Assembly: GCA_963575745.1 (NCBI GenBank)
Contig: CAUYUJ010017790.1
Location: forward strand, 25,001 to 89,000
Length of the DNA: 64,000 nt
Reading direction: 5' to 3'
From: Prorocentrum cordatum
Taxonomy: Eukaryota; Sar; Dinophyceae; Prorocentrales; Prorocentraceae
In this document: positions 1-11,739 of the stretch, piece by piece
Position numbering within the stretch: the stretch's first letter is position 1
How the letters are laid out: each line of letters begins with the position of its first letter
Position numbers and translations under genes: made by a program
Notes under the pieces: model-generated
The model's input: only the letters and a program-made list of their open reading frames with translations
What the model was told of the DNA's origin: nothing
Databases searched by the model: none

Positions 1-1070
1 CACCACTGTCCTCACCACCGTCCCACTCTCCCCACTGTCCCCACTGTCCCCAACACTTTCCCCCTGTCCCCTCTGTCCCCATCACGGTCCCACTGTCCCC
101 ACAGTCCCCACCACTGTCCCCACTAAGTTATCCCAAAGTTCCCACCACTGTCCCACTCTCCCCACTGCCCCCACTGTACCACTGTCCCATTTTCCCACCA
201 CCGTCCTCACCACCACCCTCACCCCTCCTCACTGTCCCCACCACCACCACCGTCCCCACCACTGTCCAACTGTCCCCACTGTCCCGTCCACTGTCCCCCC
301 TGTCCCTACACCACCGTCCCCACCACCACCGTCCCCACCACTGTCCCCACTGTCCCCACTTCTATCCCACTGTTCCCACTGTTCCCACCATTGTTCCCAC
401 TGTCCCCAACAGTACCCCCACCAGTGTCTCACTGTCCCCACCACTGTCTCCACCACTGTCCCCACCACGGTCCCACTCTCCCCACTGTCCCCACTGTCAG
501 TACCAATGATCCACTGTCCCCACTGTCCCCACTGTCCCCACTGTCCCCACCACTGTCCCACTGTCCTCACTGTTCCCACCACTGTCCCCACCACTGTCCC
601 CACCACTGTCCCCACCACTGTCCCCACCACTGTCCCACTGTCCCCACTGTTCCCACCAATCTCCCCACTGAACCACTGTCCCATTGTTCCACCAACGTCC
701 TCAACACCGCTCTCACCACTGTCCCCTCCACTACCGTCCCCACCACTGTCCCCACTGTCCCCAGTCCCCACCACTGTCCGATTGCCCCCTCGCAAATGTC
801 CCCACCACCACCGTCCCAACCACTGTCCCACTGTCCCCACTGTCCCCACCACTGTCCCACTGTTCCCACTCTTCCCACCACTGTCCCCACTGTCCCCACC
901 AACACCCCCACCACTGTCGCACTGTCCGCACTGTCTCCGCCACTGTCCCCGCCACGGTCCCACTCTCCCCACTGTCCCCACTGTCCCCACCACTGTCCCA
1001 CTGTCCCCACTTCCCACCACCATCCCCACCCCCGTCCCAACCACTGTCCCCACCACAGTCCCCCATCCGG
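1..1070. repeat. CCACTGTCC minisatellite
   Basis: Nearly pure tandem array of 9- and 12-bp units (CCCCACTGT and CCCCACCACTGT) running from the left edge. Open frames on both strands, Val-Gly-Thr rich on minus and Pro-His-Cys rich on plus, are by-products of the repeat. No gene is seen. The array probably continues leftward beyond the window. Confidence 0.95.
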
Positions 1071-1260
1071 AGTGGGGGAGGAGAGGGGGTCGATTCCCAG
1101 CGGCGAGGAGGGGGGGTGGGGTTCGAACTTGCAGTGACCCCCCCACTTTTCATGATGGACCGGGGGAGGCGGACGGGGGTTCGAACCGGTAGTGACCCCT
1201 CCCGGTTTTCGAGGGGGGGGCGGGTTGGAAACCCCCAGTGAACCCGCCCCCTGGTTTTCT
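1071..1260. repeat. G-run repeat, three degenerate copies
   Basis: Three imperfect units of about 55-65 bp, each with a G run, a GTTCGAAC-like or GTTGGAAA core, AGTGACCC and a TTTT step (near 1120, 1180 and 1225). Similar G/C-run blocks recur at about 3950-4190, 5760-5930 and 14810-15000, so this looks like a dispersed repeat family. Confidence 0.6.
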
Positions 1261-1920
1261 GCCAGCAGCGGCAGAACACGCTCTTTCTGATATTAGCGCC
1301 ACGCCTCCGACTGGCTCCCTCAACGCATCCCTCCCTCAGCTCTTTCTTCATAGCCAGCTAGTCACAAGGAGTCATACTCATTCAAGGTCATCACCCATAG
1401 CCAGTACTTCGTACTCAGACCAAATCGCGCTCCGATCAACAATATATCACACCTGCGATCAGGCCCCGATCAGACCCACCTGTATGTCGGCGCTCGTGAT
1501 CAGACTCACTCACCGCCCAAGTCAGACACTCTTACCCAGAGCCCCACATACCCAACCGCCCAGACTCAGACACGCATGCCCATTCGTTTGCCACGAACCC
1601 TGAACAAGTGGATGTAGTTCCCAGTACTTTGAATAATGTCTTGTTGCTCTCCATTGCATCAATGCTGAGTTCGTGTTCCCCGTACCATCCGTGTGAGGGT
1701 AATGCTTTCTACGCGTCACGCATCCACATCCTGTTCCTTCCCGCATTCGTGCCGTCGTGTCCCATATGCACATTCGATAAATACACGACCGCTCAAACTC
1801 AGACTCACCCACACTCAGACAACATGGTCAGTCGCTCGTAACCAGAATCGTGCAGAATCAGACCTACTCACGCAACCGCGCTCAGATCTACTTGCATTCA
1901 CTCAGGCCGCCCGCAATACA
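1261..1920. other. no gene seen; CACTCAGA-rich spacer
   Basis: Diverged sequence rich in ACTCAGACTCACTCA-like words, which recur at 3440-3680 and 6590-6725. No coding signal is recognised. The region looks like an old, scrambled simple repeat. Confidence 0.5.
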
Positions 1921-2710
1921 GCAGGCATTGCGCCAGGACCTCCTCAGGGGCAGCGGTCAACCAGGGTTGTCTCACGAGCCCAATAGCGCTAAAATTGGTG
2001 GACCTCGCGGGTGGAGTGCTCGTTTGGACGCATCAGATTTGGGCCATGAGAGGTGTCGGCCATGTGTGTTTCACGAACCCGTTCTTTCCCAGATTGGCGG
2101 GATGTCTCGAGTAGAACGCTTCTTTTGGGCGGTGGGCGCGTCTCTTGCCGGAGCCCCCAGAGTCTTCGGCAAGCATCGCGCTGGGGCCTCCCAAAGGGGT
2201 GTCGAACAAGTGATGTTTCACGGCACCGTTCGCGCCAAGATTAGCGAGACCTCTCAAGTCTCGTTTGGGGCAGTCGGCGCGTGCGTCTAATTTCAATTCA
2301 CTATTGACGCCGCCGTGGGCCTCCTAAAAGCGAAGGGTGTCGCCCACGGGGGCTTCAAGAGGCCATTCGCGACTCATTGTTGGGACGTCTCATGTAGAAC
2401 GCGCGTTTTGTGGTCGGCATGTCTGTCTTCAGAGCCCCATGGTCACCAAAAAGTAGCAGGCATCGCACTCGAGCCTCCCACGGGGAGGCCGACCAGGGGT
2501 GCTTCACGGGATCGTTTGCGCCAAGGGTGATGGGACTTCTCAGGATGAACGTTCGTTTGACAACAGTGGACGCCTCGTACTGAGCACAATTGTGACCACG
2601 ACGCAGCAAACATCGCACCAGGGCCTCCCAAAGGGGTGCCGACCACGGGTGCGTCAGGGGCCCGTTTGCTCCCAAGTTGGCAAGACCTCCAAGGTAAAAC
2701 GCTCGCCTTG
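1920..2710. repeat. diverged tandem repeat, about 145-bp unit
   Basis: About six diverged copies share GGCATCGCRCCAGG, GCCTCCCAAAGGGG, a TTCACGG block, CGTTTGCGCCAAGATTGG and AACGCTCGTTTTGG. Starts are near 1923, 2040, 2167, 2317, 2457 and 2604. No frame stays open across copies. Confidence 0.7.
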
Positions 2711-3182
2711 GACAATGGGCGTCATCCTTCTCCTCCGCCTCCTCGCTCCTGCTCGCCTCTCCTGTCTACGGAGGGCGTCGTTTCTTCAAAGTTCGGCGCT
2801 CGTTTGAGCGTCGCGCACATTATTTTTGAAAGGTTGCAGCAGCTTGAACGGTTCGTATGGTTGATGTCCCACGACTGGCGTTCCGGTACAATTTGGGGCT
2901 GCCGGGACGCAGCTGTCACGTTGATACGCAATGTTACAATCCCAGGAATGGTGACCTGCCACGAATCAGAAGTGTGAGAGCGCAGGAGTCATGTAAACTC
3001 GCGGCGATCAAGCCCCCAGAACTACGTTTTGGCACGGTTGGGTCTTTTCTTACGGCTGTCTTCCAGTGAGGCACTTCCCACATTGAAGACAGATTCTCGG
3101 AGGGACCTATGAGCAGGTACCTCGGAGGGAAGGCGTATTCACAACATAGTTGACGCGCCTTGGATTTACACAGATCCTCTTC
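2711..3182. other. no feature seen
   Basis: Mixed-composition DNA with only short open frames and no recognisable protein, RNA or repeat. Confidence 0.5.
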
Positions 3183-3265
3183 TCCATCCTCCTGTTCCTC
3201 CTCCTCCTTCTCTTCCTCCTCCTCCTCCTCTTCCTCCGCCTCCTCCTCCTCTTCCTCCACCTTGT
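3183..3265 (+). repeat. CCT microsatellite
   Basis: Imperfect (TCC)n tract with TTC and GCC interruptions, pyrimidine on the plus strand. Confidence 0.95.
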
Positions 3266-3439
3266 TATCATCCTGCTCGTGGCCCCAGGAAACCACAGGC
3301 GGGCCCCAAAAGGCCACAGGAAACTCCATGGTGCTTCAAGAAAAACCAGCAGCCCGCAGGAGACCACAAGGGGTTGCCCGAAGCCCCAAAGCACCACAGT
3401 AGGCTGCAGGCGGCTACAGGCGGCTACAACATACCCCGG

Positions 3440-3680
3440 GAGGTCCAAGGAGCATTCACGCTCGGTTGCTCATACCCACACTCACTCACACTCAGAACCA
3501 TTCCTGTCCACTCCTGCTCATACTCGGAAGCACCCAAAATTGGCCAGTCATACGCACACCCACTCCGAACCAGGCTCTCGCATTCAGACTCGCCAACACG
3601 CAACCATTGATACCCAGACTCGATCATTCTCGAATTAACTCGTGCCCACTCCCGCCCACACTGAGACCCAAGTATTCTCA
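3440..3680. repeat. ACTCAGACTC-rich degenerate repeat
   Basis: Degenerate repeats of ACTCAGAMTC and CACTCRC words, the same family as 1360-1900 and 6590-6725. Confidence 0.5.
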
Positions 3681-3704
3681 TATCCACGTATATTTAGAGG
3701 AACA

Positions 3705-3851
3705 AGAACTATGCACATACACCAATTCTGGCCAGGCCCATCCTGAGCCCAGGATCGGTGCATACGCCCTCCTACCTTGGCCAGGAAGGCATATGCACCG
3801 ATCCTGGGTCAAGGATGGGCCTTGCCAGGATCGGTGCATGTGCATAGTTCT
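3705..3851. repeat. nested inverted repeat (foldback), 64-nt arms
   Basis: The arm at 3705-3768 is the near-perfect reverse complement of 3788-3851, with only a few mismatches and a 19-nt spacer. Each arm contains a smaller inverted pair (TGCACCGATCCTGG against CCAGGATCGGTGCA) and an inner CAAGG...CCTTG. The whole can therefore fold into a branched or very long hairpin. Weaker complementarity continues outward on both sides. It could be a foldback or MITE-like element, or a small-RNA precursor. No target-site duplication was identified. Confidence 0.8.
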
Positions 3852-3944
3852 CTTCGCCCGAATATTCAAACACGTCCATACCCAGTCGTTCCTGCTAAGA
3901 CTCCTTCTCGCGCAGGCCCAGTCATGGAGGGCGCGCCGCTGGGT

Positions 3945-4195
3945 GCCCCAACGGGGGGGGGGGCGGGGTCGGACCCCCCCCTTTCCCCGGCCCGTCGTCG
4001 GGGACCCCCCCTTCCCCTTTCCCGCTCCGTCATCGGGGAACCCGCCCACAACCCCCCCGTTTTCTCAGTCCGTCGTCGACGAGCCTCCCCCCCTTGAAAA
4101 GGGGGAAATGGGGGTCCGGACCCCACCCCACCCCCCCTTCCTTTCGGAGTCACAATTCGGACCCCCCCCTTTCCCTCTTTTCCGCAACGCCGCCC
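3945..4195. repeat. G/C-run tandem repeat
   Basis: Repeated blocks of long C or G runs around CCGTCGTCGGGGA and GGTCCGGACC cores. It belongs to the G-run family also seen at 1071-1260 and 5760-5930. Confidence 0.6.
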
Positions 4196-4254
4196 ACTGG
4201 CTCCACCAGAACCCGACACCTACCACCCCGAACCCTAACTCTTAAGCTCAACCC

Positions 4255-5590
4255 TCACACCGAGCCCTAATCATAACCTGATCGCTACACACTACTCATT
4301 ACTTACCACTACTCGCTGCCCACTACTCATTCGGCACGAACTCGAAGCCCCGATTGGCGCGATTCTCGTAGTGGAAGATCCGCGTGGCCGCAGCGGTCGC
4401 GCACGAGGCCAGAGAGCCGAATCGCCACTCACTCCTCCCTCCCCACTACTAACTACTCACTACACACTATTCACTACTCCCTCGTCCATCCTACTCACGA
4501 CGTGCTATACACCTCTCAAAACTCACTTTTCACTACTCACTACTCACTTATCACTACTATGTGCTCACTACTCACTGATGACGACGCACTACTCATTCTT
4601 CACTACCCAGTGCCCACGAGTCACTACTCACTAGTCACGAATCTCTTCCCACTATTCACTACTCACTTCTCGCTGCTCACTAGTCATTACGCATTACTCA
4701 ATACCCGCGTTTCACTACTCAAGACTCATCATGCCCTACTCCCTACTCACTACTCACTTCTCGGCACTCCCTACTCACTACTCACTACTTACTACCCACT
4801 ACTCACTACGCACTCGTGACCATCCCGACTACACACCATCCACTACTCACTACTCACGATTCGCTACTCACGACTCACTACGCATTTCTCACTCCGCACT
4901 ACTCTCGCTACTCACCACCCAGTACTGACTACTCACGATTCACTATTTCCTACTCCGTATTCGCTACTTACCACTCCCTACGCACTGCACATTGCTCAAT
5001 ACTCGCTGGTCACTACCGACTACTCATTGCTCACTACTCAGTCCCCTCTACCCCCTACACACTACTCACTACACACTACTTGACTCACTACTCACTACGC
5101 ACGACTCACTACGCACTGCTCATCACTCACTACTCACTGCGCACTATTCACTACCCACTACGAACTCCGAACTACTCACGACTCTCTACGAACTACTCAC
5201 TACTCACTACTTACAGCTCACTACTCACCATCCACTACTGACTACCGACTGCTGACCACTCACTACTCAATACTCCGTACTGACTTCTCACTACTCACTA
5301 CTCACTACTCAGTACTCGCTATTCCCTCCTTCCAACCCTCACTATTCACTACTCACCACGCAATACTCACCACTCGTTACTCACGAAGAGCTGATCACTA
5401 CGCACAATCCACTTATCCTGAATCACTACTCCCTACTTCCTACTCCCTACAAAACCCTCACTACACACTATTCGCTACTCACCTTTCAATACAAACTACT
5501 CAGTATGCACTACTCACTACTCAATACTCGCAATACTCGCTACTCCCTGCTCACTACTCACTCCGCAGTACTCACTACTCCATGTCCAAA
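4255..5590 (+). repeat. CTCACTA heptamer array
   Basis: About 1.3 kb of tandem 7-bp CTCACTA (TAGTGAG on minus) units with frequent single-base variants and a few 8-10-bp units. Frames open on plus are rich in Tyr-Ser-Leu-Thr-His as by-products. The 7-bp period equals that of the TTTAGGG telomere repeat, and both flanks carry CCCTAAC-like words. Confidence 0.9.
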
Positions 5591-5760
5591 CCCACACACA
5601 AACCCTTACACCCTGACCCGAATCCTCGCTACCTAACATTGACCGTGATGATACCCTAGCCCAATCGCCTCGACCCAAACACCACCACCCTAGCTCAGTT
5701 CCCCTAGCCCCAACACCCTAGCAGTAACACTACAACCCTAACACACTAACCCTTTCGGTC
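5591..5760 (+). repeat. degenerate CCCTAAC-like sequence
   Basis: ACCCTAGC, ACCCTAAC and CCCCTAGCCC words are scattered through this stretch, with a matching shorter stretch at 4228-4270 on the other side of the heptamer array. They resemble decayed Arabidopsis-type telomere repeats, but no run of perfect units is present. Confidence 0.4.
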
Positions 5761-5930
5761 CCCCCCCCCCTTTCCAGCGCAAAGCGGGGGTCCAGAACCC
5801 CTCTCCCATGTCAACGGGGGGAGAGGGGAGGGGTCCGAAAAATTCACCCCCACCATTTAACGGGGGGGAGGGGGGGGGTCTGCGAGCATCCCCCCTTTTG
5901 AATTACCAGGGCACCCAATGTCGGGCTGCC
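5760..5930. repeat. G/C-run repeat copy
   Basis: C10 and G-run blocks around GGGTCCAGAACCCC and GGGTCCGAAAAA cores, matching the family at 1071-1260 and 3945-4195. Confidence 0.5.
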
Positions 5931-7850
5931 CCAGTCATGTTCAGCCACTCGTACCCCGACTTGTTCATACCCGTACTTGCTCGAACCCAATTCAACTCAT
6001 TTCTTCCGTCGGAGCGCGGCATAGGCGATCCGCACGCGCGCTCGAGTTGGCCCGGAGCGGACAACCGAGTTGCCCACCGGCAAGAGAGGAGAAGGAGGCG
6101 GAGGGCTGCCGCAGAGCCAGGAAAACGAGGGAGGGCACTTACTGCGCGAAGATCTTCGTCAGGAGTGGCCGGTGCGGCCAGCCCGTGCTGAGCAGCCTGA
6201 GAGTGGTCGCGGAGCGGCATCGCGGCCACACCCAGGGGCTGAGGCAGAGGATGCAAGCGCGGAAGGGGTAGCTCGAGTGGTGGCAGTACGGGAGGAGCGG
6301 CAAGCGGATCCACAGCTGCGAGAGCGGAAGCATCCGAATGTTCCGACGTGTAGACGTAGGAAACAGCCTAGGGCATGGCGCGAACAGGATACGAGGGTCG
6401 CAAGAGCGACCGTTAGGGGCTGGGTCCGCTAGGCCGAGCAGCAAAATGCTGTCGTGATGCCTGCCAGAGCGGCTGAGCAGCAGGGCTGTAACAACTGAAC
6501 TGCTGCTGAGCAACTGGTGCGGGGCCACAAGCTGCTGAGCTGTGGGTGACTGAACAGCCAAGGTATGGCGAGGCAGCCCCAGCAATTCAAGTCACACTCA
6601 GACCCACCTATACCGAATACCTCAAACCCAGTCCATCGCACTCAGACTTTCACACTCAGACTCACTCATACGCACTCACTCGTATGCAGCATCACTCATA
6701 GTCAGACTCACGCCACGGTACTCATGACAGGGGTGCGTTTGTCCCCGGGCTTTTCTTCATCAGTATCCTTAATACTGGCTTCGCACTGCATTCCCATTTG
6801 GCGTACGCGTATCCTTGGGCGGCATAGTAATGTGGGCAATTGAGGTGCACTTCGCGGACAGCACTCGAGGTCATCAGAGTGCGCATACCTACTCGTGGTC
6901 TTGTCGTTATCCCCCGTCCTTCCCCTCAGCAGGAATCAGGAATCAGGAGCTGGATGTCAACGCATAGCGGGCACTGCAGTACATGGCGAACAGTGGCACT
7001 ACAGTGCGAGAAGCATCGTTTGGAAGTGGATTCCACGCTCGCATCGCTGCCGCATTCTTCGCAGCGTGCTCGGAACAACTTGAGGCCTCGAGGGGCGCGA
7101 AGATGTGCTCGGCACCAAAAGGCTCTGTGGCACTCGGGGACCCTTGAGACGCACGGATGTGGTCAACGCCGAGAATTCCGTGGCACGTTGAACCTTGAAC
7201 AAAACATGTGAGACCGCTGGAGACCACCGTTGCGACTCGACTGGGGTGACTCTATTATATTGATGAAGATGTTGAGTCCGGTTCGACACTCAATATTTAC
7301 AACAGTCGGAGAGTCTCAAACTGGCGCGAGCGCGGGGCTGCCGCCGCGAAGACGCTCTCCATGCGGCGCAGAAATTAAATCAACTGGTTCGTCCATGTCG
7401 GCTACGCATGCGCGCGTTGTGTGATGCGCCTGCTGGATGCCATGTCGACCTGAAATGCTTGAGAACGCCAAGATGCAGAACATTACACTTTCTATTTCCA
7501 ACTTTTTTCTCAGCCTGCGTGCACATATCCCTCACGACATCTGCGACCCTGGCGCCGGGAGAGTACGCCGTCGCCGTCCTCGTTGTCCCCTAGACCCCGA
7601 CCTCTCTCGGAGCGCGTGATGGCAACGATTCCGGGACACACACGCCGTGGCGACGAGGGCCGCCCGAGTCCCAAGACGTCCAAATCGTCGTCGCCGACGA
7701 CGACGACGTCCCGACGTCGCCAGGCCTGCAGAGCGAAGCAAATGCGCATGGCGCGGTCCATCGTCGCGGCGAGCCGCATCGGCGCGAAGGGCGCCTGGGT
7801 GGCACCACACGGCTTGCCCATAGCCCGCAGCCCAGATTCCCCTCCTTCCC
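5931..7850. other. no gene seen
   Basis: About 1.9 kb of non-repetitive, moderately GC-rich DNA with only short overlapping open frames. A CACTCAGACTC-rich patch lies at 6590-6725. Nothing here was recognised as a protein or RNA gene. Confidence 0.5.
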
Positions 7851-7940
7851 CTTCTCCACCCTCTACACCTCGTCCTCCTCCTCCTTCTGCCCCCTCCTTC
7901 TCCTCCTCCTCTTCCACCTCCTGCCCCTCCTCCCCCTGGC
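7850..7940 (+). repeat. CCT microsatellite
   Basis: Imperfect CCTCCT/CTTC tract on the plus strand. Confidence 0.9.
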
Positions 7941-9040
7941 CCTGACAACCTCAGAAAGATAAAAACAAGGCCACGCAAACGCAGACTCTGCCTCGTTTAT
8001 GGACGCGAAAACAAGCTTGAGCTCGCAGACGTTCTCACAAGCACAGAACAAGATTTACTGCGCAGGTGTGCCCTAAAATGCAGCACCAAGCCCACGAGCG
8101 ACACCATGAGCCTGTGTGCAGCGTCTGCACACAGTACGAACCACAAAAGCACCAGGAAGCCTAGAATGCCAACACCCATGACGCATACCTTCGAGAACAT
8201 GCATAACATAAACAAGCAAGACCACCAAACACACCAACAGTCATGAGACCTGCATTTTTCAAGCATGAAAAACACAGTAATCTCTCCGGCGCCACCAATC
8301 GGAAACATCATATACAGGCACGGCAATAGCGCACAATTGAATGTCGGAGTAGCCGGAGTAGCCGGCCTGGGAAATGAGTCCCACGGACTCGCCCACGAAC
8401 ATAATAACCAACAAGTACCTGGAACACGAGGCTCACGACGCCGCACGTTGTGAACGCCCGCCCATGATGCCCCCGACCCTCAGCGGGTGCCAGTAGACAA
8501 ACGTGTAGACAGCAAGCTCCACGATCAGGCTGTAGGCCAATGGTGAGGAGCTGGGGCCCTGAGGCCAATGAGAAAACGTATGCAAACCATTGAAACCGAA
8601 ACGCACGTGGTGCTGTGAAAACGTCGACCGCGCAAGTGAGCGCTGGCCACGCCCATGGAAAAGAGGTGTGCTAACAGCCCCGCCCCACCTGCAACCAATC
8701 GAGACAAACATACGGCAACAAAAACGGAATTCCAGCATGAGCAGAGCCCCCAACGCCGTGTACGAGGTAGACGACGACGGAACACTGCAAACCCTCACCC
8801 GCCCACGAAGCACTGGTGCAGGCTGGTGCGAGGCAACTTGGCTTTACCCCATCGTTCACACGATAACAACAACATATGCCAAAGTCGGGGAAAACGAATC
8901 CTGCGGACACCTGCGGGTATTCCGTCCATCGGTGCCCAAGCGAGCACGCCATGTGGTGGTTCAGCCTCAGGTCCTGCGCACGTGTGGCACCAGGCTTGAG
9001 CACTAAGTTTGAGCCAGTGGCACCTGCCCTCCCCCTCCTG
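7941..9040. other. no gene seen; T-poor CA/GC-rich DNA
   Basis: Plus strand poor in T. A block around 8365-8450 (GGGAAATGAGTCCCACGGAC) resembles 9530-9560, suggesting an old duplication. Minus-strand open frames are Cys/Val/Leu rich but have no recognisable family. Confidence 0.45.
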
Positions 9041-9172
9041 ACCCACCTCCTCCTCCTCATCTTCCCCCTCCTCCTCCTCCTCCTCCTCCTCCTCCTCCTC
9101 CTCAGCCTCCATCCGCATCCTCCATCCGACTCGACCTCCTCCTCTTTCTCCTCCACCTCCAGGCGTTGACAC
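9041..9172 (+). repeat. CCT microsatellite
   Basis: Uninterrupted CTCCTC core flanked by imperfect CCT/ATC units. Confidence 0.95.
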
Positions 9173-9950
9173 TGCAGCTGGCAGGCTGCCAACACGCTCC
9201 AAGCGACTGAGCAATTCCGACCTACCAATCAACCAACTTCAACGCCTTCGAAGCATCAAGAAAGGGTCGGTCAAGCAGACCACACCGCCCCACGGCGCCG
9301 CAGGAGTTCATGTCCGTGCACCAGTGAATAAAGAAACCCAAACACGTGCTCCACGACATTGATCCCAGAAAACTGCACAACAAGGGCAACCCGCCATGCC
9401 CGTCTCATGCACTACCAACTGCCCAAGACACAAAGGTACTTCACCACCAGCGGAACCGAAACGACCAAAAGAGAAACTACTCCCATGAATTCCAGGATCT
9501 TTCGCACAAGCACACAGAAGTAAACCAGGGAAGGCAAATCCCACGGACACCCAGCAACAAGGCGAACGATAGCTAACACATCTCCTGCAACACTGTAGTG
9601 GGGCAACTCGTGGAGGCCGAGGTGCCAACTCCACCGTGCACGGACGGTGCGAACACAATTTAAAACAAAAATGAAGCACCAGCGAATTGCCGATGGGACT
9701 GCGGCATCGCACTACAGAAAAATGTGACGGTGGCTGCAAGGCAGGCACGTAATTACCCGTCTCCTTCTCTACTTTCTCCTCGTACCCCTCCTTGTCGATC
9801 CTTCTTCCTTCTAACTAACTCCCCCCATGTCGCACCACCAGACGTATCTGTAGGCTGGGAAAGGCGTCCCAAATTGCCTTACAACTTCCGGTCCGGACGT
9901 CTTCAAATACTCGAAACGGCTGCAAGGAAGAGGGCCGCTCGTTGTTCAAA
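9173..9950. other. no feature seen
   Basis: Mixed sequence without recognisable coding signal. Part of it (about 9345-9560) appears related to 8260-8460. Confidence 0.45.
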
Positions 9951-10450
9951 ATAAGGCTCTCGCGTTAGCACCGCGCACATGCGTTCAACAGTTCCCAACA
10001 CATGCAAGGATGGAAGGCTGGTGGCTTGCCTTAGTGCCGCGAGCAATCGTTTAAACTCCAACACTTGCAGGTATGGAGGGCGGGCGGTTTGAGGGCAAGT
10101 GGTTTTCTAATTGCAGTTCTTGCCGTAGCGCCGCGCACACTTGATTTGAAAACATGCGACAGTTACAAGGATGGAGGCCCGTTCGTTTCCAATAAGAGGC
10201 TCTCGCAACGGGACCTCCACAAATGCTACGACACGATATTCCAAAATGTGCAACAGCTGCCAGGCGGCTCTTCTCTAAACTGGCGCTATCGCTGACGACT
10301 TCTTTAATAACCGTAACATCGAAAAATACGGAAACCCAGATCCGTTTAAACGCGAGGTTGTCGCTGAGCACTCATTTGAACGTTCTAAACATCCACCTTT
10401 ACGCTCGTTGTAGCTATGAGGATGGAGGTGGGTCGTTTACGAGACGAGGT
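9950..10450. repeat. diverged tandem repeat with CAAGGATGGAGG core
   Basis: Repeated words such as GCCGCGCACA, ACATGCAAGGATGGA and GAGGCTCTCGC recur near 10010, 10072, 10167 and 10420, implying a diverged unit of roughly 70-100 bp. No gene is seen. Confidence 0.5.
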
Positions 10451-10565
10451 CTCACCTGACTGTCAAGCCCACTAGGCGCTCGTCATTCACGGGGGCGCTT
10501 CCCGCAGCGAAAGGAATACGTTGGGGAGTGATGTAGCATTGCTGACGCACCCTGGGTTTGCTCTG

Positions 10566-10690
10566 GTCCTCCTCCTCCTCCTCCTCCTCCTCCTCCTGCT
10601 TCTCCTGCTCCTCCTTCTCCTCCTCCTCCTGCTCCTCCTCCTCCTCCTTCTGCTCCTCCTCCTCCTGCTCCTCCTCCTTGCTTTCCGCTC
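10566..10690 (+). repeat. CCT microsatellite
   Basis: (CTC)n with TGC/TTC interruptions, encoding long Leu, Ser or Glu runs that are not genuine proteins. Confidence 0.95.
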
Positions 10691-11235
10691 CCACTCCCAC
10701 ATCCGTCCGTGTCCTTTTCCTCTTCCGTCGCGGCTCGGATCCTGGCCAGGGTGGCCGCCTCGACGTGCAGGGTGCACAGTGTGGTCAGAGATCCTTCGAA
10801 CACGCCGGCACGGTCTTCGGACGCGACCACCTCTGCCTCCCCCGAGGCGGGGAACGAGCTAGGAGCGAGGAGGGGGAGGAGAGCGGAGGGAGGAGAGCCG
10901 AAAGCAGACCTTCGACGTACTGACTTCCTGACCCGTAGGCCCCTGGAGCTCGCGGCACCAGCTGCAGGATCTGTTTTCCGCCGCCGGGCGTTGAGGGGGG
11001 GCAGGCAAAAAGGTGCGCATACAGCTGCTTCCCAAGACCTCCCCTGGAGATCCCGACGCGGATCCAATCGCAGCGATGAGGGCACCCCAGGAGGCCCAAG
11101 AGGGCGACAACAAGGGAAGCGCATCGGTATCGATGCGCGCTCCTCCTCCGAGACTGGCCCCCGGACGCCCGGACGCCCCGACACGGGACAGGAAGCGCCC
11201 CTTGCACTTGTCTTGTTCTGCGGCAGACCTCTATC
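10691..11235. other. no gene supported
   Basis: GC-rich, open in several frames on both strands. Longest is a minus frame over 10483-11442 that is Arg/Ser/Pro rich and runs through both the CCT tract and an inverted repeat, which argues against coding. Confidence 0.4.
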
Positions 11236-11418
11236 GGCGGCGAGCGAGGGGGGGAAGTGAGAAGGAGAAGGCCGTCTCGGAAGGCTCTTCAGAGAAGTTT
11301 TTGTTGCGCCTTCCCCGAAGACACAGAACACCTCCCAGAAGGCGCGAGGGCTTCTGAGAAGCCCCGCCGCCTTCTGAGCATGCCTTCTCCTTCTCACTTC
11401 CCCCCCTCGCTCGCCGCC
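11236..11418. mobile_element. MITE-like element with perfect 37-bp inverted repeats
   Basis: 11236-11272 is the exact reverse complement of 11382-11418; the arms begin GGCGGCGAGCGAGG. Complementarity continues more weakly inward (CTTCAGAGAAG against CTTCTGAGAAG). The 183-bp total, perfect termini and lack of an open frame suggest a recently inserted non-autonomous inverted-repeat element. No clear target-site duplication is visible in the flanks. Confidence 0.65.
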
Positions 11419-11739
11419 AACTCGAGGCCACGGGCGGGGCAACTGCGAGAGGGCGAGGTGGGAACTGGCAAGCGCCGCCGGTCAGTGCGAAGGCGCCTTG
11501 GACGCGACGGCAACGTCTGGCGCGACGGCCTCCACCTCGCGGCACCGGTGGCCACCACAGCGGCGGGCGCGCCGTCGTCGGGGCTGCGAGGACGACGACG
11601 AGCACGAGGACGAGGAGCCGAGCGTGGAGAGAAAGATGAGGAGGAGGAGAAGGAGGGCGGCGACGGCGACGAGGCGGAGGAGGACGACGACGACGGTTCT
11701 TACTTGTGGTCTGAGGAACTGGGCCTGCGCGGCTGTCTG

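Noticed and set aside
7997-8446. Hydrophobic Cys/Leu/Val minus frame that could pass for a membrane protein
   Set aside because: Hydrophobicity follows from the T-poor plus strand; adjacent diverged copies do not keep the frame.
10483-11442. 319-codon minus frame
   Set aside because: Spans a CCT tract and an inverted-repeat element and shows no conserved motif.
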